From Dactylosporangium sp. AC04546 (GTDB lineage: Bacteria; Actinomycetota; Actinomycetes; Mycobacteriales; Micromonosporaceae): a stretch of 64,000 nt of DNA. This document shows, one piece after another, positions 8,046 through 15,754 of the stretch. The first letter of the stretch is position 1. The number at the start of each line of letters is the position of its first letter. The position numbers and the translations under genes were made by a program. The stretch is taken from assembly GCF_022095675.1 (NCBI RefSeq), contig NZ_JAHYSG010000025.1:55068-119067 (forward strand), in the 5' to 3' direction. The notes beneath the pieces were generated by a model. The model searched no databases. It was not told the DNA's origin and saw nothing but the letters and a program-made list of their open reading frames with translations.

Positions 8046-9335
8046 ATGAGGCACCGCAGATTGCTTCCCGCCGTAGCCGCGGCGGTGGCCGCCCTGGTCG
8101 CGAGTCCGCTGCTCGCCGGCTGCGGGTCGTCATCGGGCGACGGCACCGTCACGCTGACGTTCGCCAACGCCGACCCGTCCGCGACTTGGCAGAAGGCCAT
8201 CGACGGGTTCCAGAAGGCCAACCCGACCGTCAAGGTCAAGCAGCTCAACATCCCGTACGCGCAGTACACGAGCACGATCAACCAGCGCATGAGCCAGGGT
8301 GGCGGCGGCATCGACCTCATGGTGGTCGACGCCGGGGGTGCCCTCGCCGACTTCGCCAACCGCGGGTTCCTCGCCGACATCAGCGATCTGAAGAACGACG
8401 CGCTGAACGTCGCACTCAGCCCCGACATGGTGACCTCGCGGGAGGTCGGCGGCAAGCTCTACGCCCTGGAGACCTGGACGACCGCCCAGTTCCTCTACTA
8501 CAACAAGGACGCGCTGGCCAAGGCCGGTGTGGAGGAGCCGCCGGGCGACCCGGCGAAACCCTGGACGTACCAGCAGCTGACCGACGCCGCCAGGAAGGTC
8601 CAGACGGCCAAGGCCGCCGACTACCCGCTGCTGTTCGACCAGTGGGACAGCTACTACCAGCTGCAGATGATGGGCGTCTCGGCCGGCGGCGGCGACGGCA
8701 TCTCGGCCGACGGGAAGGTGGACTTCTCCAACGCCGGCTGGCAGAAGATGCTGACGTGGTACGGCGGCCTGTTCAAGGACGGCCTGTCGCCACGCGGCAT
8801 CACGAACGACAAGAACGGCGCACTGTTCTCCGGCGGCAAGGCCGGGTTCATCATCTCCGGCCCGTGGGGGCTGCCCGTCTCGCTCAGCGGTGGCGTGAAG
8901 TTCGGCATCGCCCCGGCGCCCTACTGGGCGGGCGGCAAGCCCGCGACCTCCACCGACTCGTGGGCCGTCGGCATCTCGGCGAAGACCAAGCAACGCGCGG
9001 CGGCGGAGCAGTTCCTGCGGTACCTGACGATCGACCCGCAGGGCAACTCCGAGTCGGCCGAGGTCGCCGGGATCACCCCGACCAACAAGGAGTCCTACGC
9101 CAAGTACGCCGAGGCCGCCGAGAAGTCGGCCGGTGAGGTCTCCGCGAACTTCGGCGACATCATGGAGTACGAGCTGAAGAACTCCGCGGTGCACCGCCCG
9201 GCCGTCACCGGGTACAGCGTCTTCGAGCCGGGTGCCAACCAGATGTTCGCGGACATCCGCAACGGCTCCGACCCGCAGCAGCGGGCGGCCGAGGCGGACA
9301 GGGCCATCGCCGATCAGATCGCTCGACTGAAGTAG
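8046..9335 (+). CDS. ABC transporter substrate-binding lipoprotein (carbohydrate family 1)
   Basis: A 429-residue exported lipoprotein: signal peptide with lipobox LLAGC (Cys26), then a MalE/UgpB-type extracellular solute-binding fold with ANADPSATWQKAIDGFQKAN at the mature N terminus. It would capture the substrate outside the membrane and deliver it to the two permeases that follow at once. AAGGAG precedes ATG 8046. Binding proteins of this cluster normally bind sugars, but the flanking nucleoside hydrolases make a nucleoside or ribosyl compound plausible (inference). Confidence 0.92.
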   Translation: MRHRRLLPAVAAAVAALVASPLLAGCGSSSGDGTVTLTFANADPSATWQKAIDGFQKANPTVKVKQLNIPYAQYTSTINQRMSQGGGGIDLMVVDAGGALADFANRGFLADISDLKNDALNVALSPDMVTSREVGGKLYALETWTTAQFLYYNKDALAKAGVEEPPGDPAKPWTYQQLTDAARKVQTAKAADYPLLFDQWDSYYQLQMMGVSAGGGDGISADGKVDFSNAGWQKMLTWYGGLFKDGLSPRGITNDKNGALFSGGKAGFIISGPWGLPVSLSGGVKFGIAPAPYWAGGKPATSTDSWAVGISAKTKQRAAAEQFLRYLTIDPQGNSESAEVAGITPTNKESYAKYAEAAEKSAGEVSANFGDIMEYELKNSAVHRPAVTGYSVFEPGANQMFADIRNGSDPQQRAAEADRAIADQIARLK

Positions 9336-9343
9336 CCCGAGGC

Positions 9344-10270
9344 ATGTCACTGATGCTGAAGAAGAGGGCGGCGCGCGCAGCGGGAGCTGCGGGCGCCGCC
9401 CGCCCGGCGCGGCGGCGGCAGACGAGGCTGGCGCTGATGCTGCTGGCTCCCGCGCTGCTGGCGCTGTTCGTGATGCGCGTGCTGCCCATGTTCGTGGCGG
9501 TCAGCCAGAGCTTCCAGCAGACGTCGCTGTCGTCCGGCACGACGAGCTTCGTGGGTTTCGCCAACTACAGCTATCTGCTCACCAGCCCGGACTTCCACTC
9601 GGTCCTGCTGGTCACGCTGCTGTTCAACGTCGTGCTCAACCCGCTCATCGTCGTGCTGGCCACGGCGGCCGCGGTACTGCTGGCGCAGCGCATCCCGCTG
9701 TCCGGCCTGTGGCGGTCGCTGGTCTTCGTGCCGGCCGCCGTGCCCGTTCCGGTCGTCGCCCTCATCTGGAGTACCGCCCTGCAGCCCGACGGGCTGGTCA
9801 ACGCGGCGCTCAAGGCGGTGGGCCTGCCACCGCAGCCGTTCCTCACGTCCGGCCATCAGGCGGCGTTCTCGATCGGGCTCATGGTCACGTGGGGTGCGCT
9901 CGGCTACTGGATGGTGTTCATCCTCGCCGGTCTCAACGACATCCCGGCCGAGCTGTACGAGGCCGCGAGCCTCGACGGCGCCGGGTGGTGGGCCCGGCTC
10001 TGGTACGTCACCCTGCCGCTGCTCAAGCGGCCCATGACCTTCGTGCTCATGGCGTGCACCGTCGGCAGCTTCCTGCTGTTCGCGCCGATCCAGGTGCTCA
10101 CCAAGGGCGGCCCGGAAGGGTCGACGAACCTGATCATGTACGACATCTTCAACCGCTCCTACCTGCTCAACGACCTCGGGGTGGGGCAGGCGGAGGTCGT
10201 CGTCCTGCTGGTGCTGCTGTCGGCGATCGTGGCGGCGCAGTTCCGCATGCTTCGTGAGGAGAAGCCGTGA
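9344..10270 (+). CDS. ABC sugar transporter permease (MalF-like)
   Basis: A 308-residue inner-membrane protein with about six transmembrane helices after a positively charged, Arg/Ala-rich N terminus. The EAA cytoplasmic loop that docks on the ATPase is ELYEAASLDGAGWWARLWYV (about residues 204-223). Begins 8 bp after the binding protein and overlaps the next permease by 4 bp. With 10267-11103 it forms the heterodimeric channel of the importer. No ATPase gene lies in the operon, so an MsiK-type shared ATPase elsewhere in the genome is presumably used. Confidence 0.92.
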   Translation: MSLMLKKRAARAAGAAGAARPARRRQTRLALMLLAPALLALFVMRVLPMFVAVSQSFQQTSLSSGTTSFVGFANYSYLLTSPDFHSVLLVTLLFNVVLNPLIVVLATAAAVLLAQRIPLSGLWRSLVFVPAAVPVPVVALIWSTALQPDGLVNAALKAVGLPPQPFLTSGHQAAFSIGLMVTWGALGYWMVFILAGLNDIPAELYEAASLDGAGWWARLWYVTLPLLKRPMTFVLMACTVGSFLLFAPIQVLTKGGPEGSTNLIMYDIFNRSYLLNDLGVGQAEVVVLLVLLSAIVAAQFRMLREEKP

Positions 10271-11103
10271 CCAGGAAACGGTCGGCGACCGCGCTGCTGA
10301 CGGCAGCCGCCGTGCTGACGGCGGTCTCGGTGACGCTGCCGCTGTGGTGGGTGTTCGTGTCGTCCACCCGTCCGGTCAACACGTACCTCAACTACATGAC
10401 GCCGCTGTCGTGGAAGGCGTTCGTGCCGGTGGGAGGCGACCTCTCCAACTACTCGGGGGTGCTGTCCGGGGACTTCCGGATCGCGCTGCTCAACAGCTTC
10501 CTCGTCTCGTTCCTCACGGTGATCCTCGGCCTCGCCATCGCCGTGCCGGCGGCGTACGCCCTCGCCGCGCTCGACTTCCCGGGGAAGACCTTGGTGTTCA
10601 GCCTCGTCGTGCTGACCTCCATGCTCCCGTTCGACGCCATCGCGATCCCGCTGTCGAACATGTTCGTGAACTGGCACCTCGGCGACACGTACGCGGGCCT
10701 GGTGCTGCCGGCGCTGGCCAACGGCTTCGCGATCTTCATGCTGCGCCAGTTCTTCATGGGTATCCCGCGTGAGCTCGGGGAGGCGGCGGAGCTCGACGGT
10801 GTGGGCCCGGTCGGCACGCTGCTGCGCATCGTCCTGCCGCTGTCGAGGCCGGCGCTCATCGGCGCGGGCATGATGCTCTTCCTGTCGCAGTGGCAGGCGT
10901 TCCTCTGGCCGCTGCTCATCGGGACGTCGCCGGAGCGTCAGCTCGCCCCGATCGCCCTGGCCAACCTGTCCACCTTGTTCACCGTGAACACGGGCCAGAT
11001 CCTCGCCGGGTCGTTCGTGCTGAGCGTCATCCCCATGGTGCTCCTGCTGCTGTTCCAGAAGCAGTACACGAACTCGCTCTCGACCAGCGGGCTGAAGGGA
11101 TGA
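10267..11103 (+). CDS. ABC sugar transporter permease (MalG-like)
   Basis: A 278-residue six-helix permease, second half of the importer channel. The EAA loop is ELGEAAELDGVGPVGTLLRI (about residues 174-193). It starts with GTG overlapping the stop of the upstream permease by 4 bp and its own stop overlaps the kinase start by 4 bp, so the operon is translationally coupled. The C-terminal KQYTNSLSTSGLKG ending is typical of this group. Confidence 0.92.
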   Translation: MTRKRSATALLTAAAVLTAVSVTLPLWWVFVSSTRPVNTYLNYMTPLSWKAFVPVGGDLSNYSGVLSGDFRIALLNSFLVSFLTVILGLAIAVPAAYALAALDFPGKTLVFSLVVLTSMLPFDAIAIPLSNMFVNWHLGDTYAGLVLPALANGFAIFMLRQFFMGIPRELGEAAELDGVGPVGTLLRIVLPLSRPALIGAGMMLFLSQWQAFLWPLLIGTSPERQLAPIALANLSTLFTVNTGQILAGSFVLSVIPMVLLLLFQKQYTNSLSTSGLKG

Positions 11104-12032
11104 CCGCCACCGGACGCACCGTCGTGGTGCTGGGCTCGATCAACGTCGACCGAGCGGTACAGGTCGACGAGCTTCCCCGGCCGGGACAGACCGTGCACGC
11201 GGCCGCCGTCTCGCTGGCGGCCGGCGGCAAGAGCGCGAACCAGGCGGTGGCGGCGGCCCGGCTGGGCGGGGCGGTGCGGCTCGTCGGATCGGTCGGGGAC
11301 GACCGTGAGGGCGCGGTGGTGCTCGCCGCCGTCCAGGACGCGGGCGTGGACGTCCGGCGGGTGGCGGTCCGGCCCGGCACGCCGACCGGTCAGGCGTTCA
11401 TCCTGGTCGACCGGGCCGGGGAGAACTGCATCGCCGTCGTGCCCGGGGCGAACGCTTCGGTCTCGGCCGAGGCCCTGGACGCCGGGGCGCTCGCCGGTGC
11501 CGGCGTCCTCACGCTCTGCCTGGAGGTCGCGGACGAGGTGGTCCTCGACGCGGCGCGGCGCGCCCGGGCGGCGGGGGTGCCGGTGATCCTCAACGCGTCC
11601 CCGGTCAGGCCGCTGGACCGCGAGCTGCTGCGGTGCGTCGACGTGCTCGTCGTCAACGAGCACGAGCTGGCGAGCCTGACCGGCCGCACGGCGCAGGACG
11701 ACGTCGACACCACGCTGGACGCGTGTGGGGTGGAGACGCTGGTCGTCACGCTCGGCGCGCGGGGAGCGGCGCTGCTGCGCCGGGGCGAGCCGGCCGCGCT
11801 GCGTTTTCCGGGCCGGCCGGTGCCGGTCGCCGACACGACGGGTTGTGGTGACGCGTTCCTGGGCGCGCTGGCCGGCCGGCTGGTGCTCGGCGCCCCGCTG
11901 GCGGAGGCCGTGCCGGTGGCGGTTGCGGTGGGTGCCTATGCTGCGATGGGCACGGGCGCGCAGCCGTCGTACCCGACCAGCGAGCAGCTCGGGGCTTTCC
12001 TGAATCGTTCTACGCGAGTAGACTGGGCGTGA
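11100..12032 (+). CDS. PfkB-family sugar kinase, ribokinase-like
   Basis: A 310-residue cytoplasmic kinase. The N-terminal PfkB signature is AAGGKSANQAVAAARLGG; the C-terminal ATP site/catalytic Asp is DTTGCGDAFLGALAG, where Cys replaces the usual Ala of DTTGAGD. NAS-PVRPLD and VNEHE blocks also match ribokinases. It would phosphorylate ribose (or a related pentose) released by the nucleoside hydrolases, feeding the pentose-phosphate pathway. Overlaps the upstream permease by 4 bp. The last codons contain the operator for the following LacI gene, so coding and regulation overlap. Confidence 0.88.
   Translation: MTATGRTVVVLGSINVDRAVQVDELPRPGQTVHAAAVSLAAGGKSANQAVAAARLGGAVRLVGSVGDDREGAVVLAAVQDAGVDVRRVAVRPGTPTGQAFILVDRAGENCIAVVPGANASVSAEALDAGALAGAGVLTLCLEVADEVVLDAARRARAAGVPVILNASPVRPLDRELLRCVDVLVVNEHELASLTGRTAQDDVDTTLDACGVETLVVTLGARGAALLRRGEPAALRFPGRPVPVADTTGCGDAFLGALAGRLVLGAPLAEAVPVAVAVGAYAAMGTGAQPSYPTSEQLGAFLNRSTRVDWA
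12008..12023 (+). promoter_or_regulatory. LacI-type operator copy 4 (autoregulatory)
   Basis: TTCTACGCGAGTAGAC, with the same arms and central CpG as the other copies, lies in the last codons of the kinase gene, 49 bp before the LacI-family gene. The position suggests autoregulation, with the TAGACT part possibly acting as a -10 element. Confidence 0.75.
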
Positions 12033-12071
12033 TTGTCGGGTAGCCGGAGCGTAAGGTGGGGTCGGCGGTAG

Positions 12072-13076
12072 ATGGCTAGAGCCAATCGTCAGGACGTTGC
12101 GAAGCTCGCGGGGGTCAGCACGGCCGTGGTGAGCTACGTGATCAACAACGGCCCGCGGCCCGTCGCCACCGCCACGCGGGAGCGGGTGCTCGCCGCGATG
12201 GAGCAGCTCGCCTACCGGCCCAACGCGGCCGCCCGCGCCCTCAAGCTCGCCCGCACGAACGTCGTCGGCCTCGCGGTCAACGACCTCACCAACCCGTTCT
12301 TCGCCGAGTTCGCGGGCTACCTGCAGGACATCGCCTTCAAGGCCGGCTACGCCGTCATGATCGCCAACATCGGCCAGGACGGCTCCTGGGAGTCGGGGCA
12401 GCTGCAGTCCATCGTGGACCGCGAGGTCGACGGCATCATCGCCTTCGGCCTGCGCTCGTCGGGGACCCTGGAGTCGCTGCAGGCGTCGGGGCTGCCGATC
12501 GTCTCGATGGACTGGGCCATGCACGACAAGTCGGTCCGGGCCGTGACCATCGACGAGCACGCCGGCACGCGCCTGGCGCTGGACCACCTGATCGAGCACG
12601 GGCACGACGAGGTCGCGTTCATCGGCGGCCTGGGCGACCCGACGCTGCGCTACCAGTCGTGGCTGGACGCGATGCGGCCGCGCACCTCGGCGCGACGCCT
12701 GAAGGAGCTGCAGGAGCAGGACGAGTTCAACGAACGAGGCGGCTACCGAGCGGCCCGGCGACTGCTCGACGGCAAGCGGAAGCGGCCCTCGGCGCTCTTC
12801 GTCGCCTCCGACGTCCAGGCGTTCGGCGTCCTGCGGACCGCGTACGAGCTGCGCCTGTCGATCCCGGACGACCTGGCCGTCGTCTCGTTCGACGGCACGG
12901 TCGCCTCGCAGTTCACCTGTCCCGCGCTGAGCGTGGTCGAGCTGCCGCTGGAGCAGATGGCGACCCTGAGCTTCCAGAAGCTCTTCGACGACGACGAAGC
13001 GCTCGAGCAGCACACGACGCTCGAGCACCGGCTGGTCATCCGCGAGTCCTGCGGCCACCATCAGCCCGCGCGGTAG
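12072..13076 (+). CDS. LacI-family transcriptional repressor of the nucleoside/sugar operon
   Basis: A 334-residue regulator: N-terminal HTH (RQDVAKLAGVSTAVVSYVIN, residues 6-25) and hinge helix (YRPNAAARALK), then a periplasmic-binding-protein-like effector domain with VVGLAVNDLTNPFF and the late GLGDPTLRY and VASDVQAFGVLRT blocks. It is the last gene of the cluster and has its own operator. The four palindromes in the window give the expected LacI-type binding site, so I assign it as their repressor, relieved by an imported sugar or nucleoside breakdown product (inference). Confidence 0.92.
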   Translation: MARANRQDVAKLAGVSTAVVSYVINNGPRPVATATRERVLAAMEQLAYRPNAAARALKLARTNVVGLAVNDLTNPFFAEFAGYLQDIAFKAGYAVMIANIGQDGSWESGQLQSIVDREVDGIIAFGLRSSGTLESLQASGLPIVSMDWAMHDKSVRAVTIDEHAGTRLALDHLIEHGHDEVAFIGGLGDPTLRYQSWLDAMRPRTSARRLKELQEQDEFNERGGYRAARRLLDGKRKRPSALFVASDVQAFGVLRTAYELRLSIPDDLAVVSFDGTVASQFTCPALSVVELPLEQMATLSFQKLFDDDEALEQHTTLEHRLVIRESCGHHQPAR

Positions 13077-13136
13077 CCCGCGTCGATGGTCACGACCCGA
13101 CAGTAACGGTTTCGTGGCGGGAATCGCTTTAGATCC

Positions 13137-14234
13137 ATGGGAACATTTAGGAGCCTTTCCAGATCGATCGTGGCCGTGCTCGCCCTGATCGCCGCCGTCC
13201 TCGTCGCGCCGGCCCGGCCCGCCGCCGCGGCGGTGACCCCGCCGCAGATTTACGGCGCCTGGCACTGCGGCAACGACTTCTGCACGTGGGGCACCGCCCG
13301 CACCGTGGCCGAGTTCGACAGCCAGAACCATTGGCTGGTGGACCGCGGTGACGGCCGCCCGTCGGTCAACGTCGTCGTGCTGAGCTTCGTCGACCCGCTC
13401 AAGCTGCTGCACCTGACCGGCGACGCCACCACCGTCGCCGGCGTCCCGCGGGGTATGACGCCGGAGATCGTCGGCTACTTCACCGCGCGTGGCATCCGCG
13501 TGATGCTGTCGATCGGCGGCTTCACCTACACCGACGCCTGGACCGCCGCCCTCGCCGAGAACGCGGCGCAGCTCGGGCGCAACGCCGCCGCCGTCGCGCA
13601 GCGGCTGGGGGTCGGCATCGAGATCGACTACGAGGAGAACACCGCCCCGGACCTCGTGGGCCTGCAGGCGTTCATCGACGCGTACCGCGCGGCGCTGCCG
13701 TACGACGCGACCGGCGCCAACCCGGCCGCGCGGCTGACCATCGACGTGGCCGCCGGCGACCGGTACCTCATCGCCGTCAACCGCAAGGCGACCGCCGACT
13801 GGCTGCGCACCGACCGCCCGGTCCTGGACTACGCCAACGCGATGGTCCCGGCCCGCCAGCCGTCGGCGAGCGCGGCCATCGGCAACTGGCAGGAGCATCT
13901 CGACGGCAAACCGCAGTACGCGCCGCCGATCCCGCCGCTGGCCCCGGCCAAGTTCACTGCCGGGCTGTACGTCGCCTACGGCAGCCGGACACTGCCGGAG
14001 TGCACCAGCTTCGCCTCGTCGCTGCAGCGCTCCACCGGCACGTTCGTGCAGTCGGCGGCACCGAACGGCGCCGGCACCACGGCGGGCCTGCTCGGCTACA
14101 TGTTCTGGGCCGCCGAACGCCCCGCCGTCCGTGGCATCGGGACCGTCCCGCCGAACACCTGCGAGGGTGGCATCGGTGCCGGCGCCACCGCGTACCAGAT
14201 CCCCGTCCCGATGCCGGCGCTCCGCCAGAGCTGA
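13137..14234 (+). CDS. Secreted GH18-like (chitinase-fold) protein with altered catalytic motif
   Basis: A 365-residue exported protein; Sec signal peptide to about residue 33 (ends AAAA). The TIM-barrel signatures of glycoside hydrolase 18 are visible: VMLSIGGFTYTDAW (the SxGG strand) and GVGIEIDYEEN, which corresponds to DGxDxDxE. In that motif the first Asp is Val and the second is Glu, while the last Asp and the catalytic Glu are kept. It could be a weak or altered endoglycosidase or a chitin-binding lectin. No operator of the upstream LacI regulon was found before it. A strong hairpin follows the stop. Confidence 0.72.
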   Translation: MGTFRSLSRSIVAVLALIAAVLVAPARPAAAAVTPPQIYGAWHCGNDFCTWGTARTVAEFDSQNHWLVDRGDGRPSVNVVVLSFVDPLKLLHLTGDATTVAGVPRGMTPEIVGYFTARGIRVMLSIGGFTYTDAWTAALAENAAQLGRNAAAVAQRLGVGIEIDYEENTAPDLVGLQAFIDAYRAALPYDATGANPAARLTIDVAAGDRYLIAVNRKATADWLRTDRPVLDYANAMVPARQPSASAAIGNWQEHLDGKPQYAPPIPPLAPAKFTAGLYVAYGSRTLPECTSFASSLQRSTGTFVQSAAPNGAGTTAGLLGYMFWAAERPAVRGIGTVPPNTCEGGIGAGATAYQIPVPMPALRQS

Positions 14235-14242
14235 CCGGCCAC

Positions 14243-14273
14243 GGCCGGAGAGGAGGGACCCTCCTCTCCGGCC
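14243..14273. terminator. Bidirectional terminator hairpin
   Basis: A perfect 15-bp GC-rich stem (GGCCGGAGAGGAGGG and its complement) with a minimal loop lies between two convergent genes. It can end transcription of both the GH18-like and haloperoxidase genes. It lacks a U-run, as is common in actinobacteria. Confidence 0.85.
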
Positions 14274-14281
14274 GGGTGTCG

Positions 14282-15562
14282 CTATCGACGGGGCTGGAAG
14301 TAGTGCGTGACCGCGTACGCCGTGGTCTTCAGGCCGATCTTCGCGCCCTCGACGTCGGCGGTACGAGTGTGGATGCCGCCCCAGATGCGGGCCTCGATGA
14401 CCTCGGCGATCGCCCCGGAGAAGCTGGTGAACGTGCGGGTCGTGCCCGACGCCGAGCTGAACGCGCTGAACGTGATGTCGTTGCGGCCGAAGAAGAACGC
14501 CAGCGCCGACATGCTCGCCGCGGTGAAGCAGGTGTGCCCCGACGTGAAGTCCGGGTGCGGCGGGGTGACCAGCAGCGGCATCCACGCCGGGTCGGCCGCT
14601 GTGGCCGGGTTGCCGTCGGTGTCGGCGAGCTGGACCGCGCTGACCGGCCGCCAGAACAGCCACGCGCCCTTCTCGTTGTAGCAGGCCGACGTCGCGTCCG
14701 CCTCGGCCAGGTCGACCAGGGCGAACATGCGGGCCGTCTGCATGGTGCTGAGGCGCTGGCCGACGGCGAGCTGCCGCTTGATCTCCCACTCGCCCAGGTG
14801 CCGGTCGTGCCACCAGATGGCCGCCTGCGTCTGGTCGAGGGTGCGCGTGGTGCTGTTCACCGCGCCGATGGTCTTGACCTCGTTGAAGTCGCGGGCGTAC
14901 TGCGCGCTGGTGAGTGCCGGCGGGCCCGACGAGCGGAACATCGACACGCTGGGCAGCAGGAACGGCTTGAGCTTGCCCACCCACGCCGTCGCGTTGGCGT
15001 TGGTCGGCGGCGTCGGGCGCCACTGCCCGGGCTGGGTGCCGACCGGCCAGGCCTCGTCGCCGAAGGCGCCGTCGCGCTGCCGGGCGTTGATCATCGCGGC
15101 CGCCGTCTGGCTGCCGACGTTGGTGCCGCGGACCTTCGCCTGGCCGGCCGGGATGCCGGCCATGTAGGCGTCGTACTGCAGCTGGAGCCGGTCGCGCTGG
15201 TCCGGGAAGAGCGAGACGAGCACCTTGAACGCGGCGGTACCGACGGCGGCGTCGGTGGACTCCCGCCCGTTCGCGGCGGGCGCCGTGAGGTACGGCTGAT
15301 AGGGCTTGCCCGCGATGGCGTTCACGGCGTCGTAGACGGCACCGTGCACCATCGCGAAGCTGCGGGCCTGCACTTGCGGTTGCTGCTGGGCGTAGTCCCA
15401 GATCGCGGTCTGCGCGTTCTGGTCCCACACGATGACGGCGTTGACGGGCCTGGCCGGATCGGCCGCGTAGGCGTTCGTCGCGCCGCTGAGCACGGGTGCG
15501 CCGGCGGCGATGACGCCGGCGACGACGAAACTGACGATCCTGCGGGTGGAGATGTGTGTCAC
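14282..15562 (-). CDS. Secreted vanadium-dependent haloperoxidase / PAP2-superfamily phosphatase
   Basis: A 426-residue exported protein with a Sec signal (residues 1-33, ends TNAYA). The C-terminal half has the vanadate/phosphate-binding triad of the superfamily: LFWRPVSAVQ, PHPDFTSGHTCFTAA and ARIWGGIHTR. It would halogenate substrates or dephosphorylate, depending on the pocket; sequence alone does not decide. I chose GTG at 15562 rather than an upstream ATG because a GGGG ribosome site sits 8-12 nt before it and the signal peptide then starts correctly. Convergent with the GH18-like gene; divergent from the next. Confidence 0.82.
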   Translation of the reverse strand: MTHISTRRIVSFVVAGVIAAGAPVLSGATNAYAADPARPVNAVIVWDQNAQTAIWDYAQQQPQVQARSFAMVHGAVYDAVNAIAGKPYQPYLTAPAANGRESTDAAVGTAAFKVLVSLFPDQRDRLQLQYDAYMAGIPAGQAKVRGTNVGSQTAAAMINARQRDGAFGDEAWPVGTQPGQWRPTPPTNANATAWVGKLKPFLLPSVSMFRSSGPPALTSAQYARDFNEVKTIGAVNSTTRTLDQTQAAIWWHDRHLGEWEIKRQLAVGQRLSTMQTARMFALVDLAEADATSACYNEKGAWLFWRPVSAVQLADTDGNPATAADPAWMPLLVTPPHPDFTSGHTCFTAASMSALAFFFGRNDITFSAFSSASGTTRTFTSFSGAIAEVIEARIWGGIHTRTADVEGAKIGLKTTAYAVTHYFQPRR

Positions 15563-15754
15563 TGACTGACCCCCATGCCGGCGTTCGCGGGCCGGCTCGT
15601 TGTCGCATCGACAAGGTTCTCCTGCAAAGACGCAAGCTACCGAACCTCGCCGGGCGATCAAACCGGCCGAACAGCCGGGCCATCGACATCTGAACGACCG
15701 GTCATCATCTGCTGTTCATGCGCTCTTCGATCGCGGCCAATATGGTCGCCGATC

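Noticed and set aside
12072..13137. GH18-like gene as a member of the LacI regulon
   Set aside because: No operator copy lies in the 60-bp gap and the protein is secreted with an unrelated role.
14282..15562. Haloperoxidase as part of a secondary-metabolite cluster
   Set aside because: No synthase, tailoring or resistance genes are adjacent; neighbours are other secreted enzymes.
10938..15689. A 1583-codon open frame on the minus strand
   Set aside because: It is antisense to the transporter, kinase, LacI and GH18 genes, is Arg/Gly/Pro-rich without domains, and is a typical high-GC shadow; only its last part coincides with the real haloperoxidase strand.
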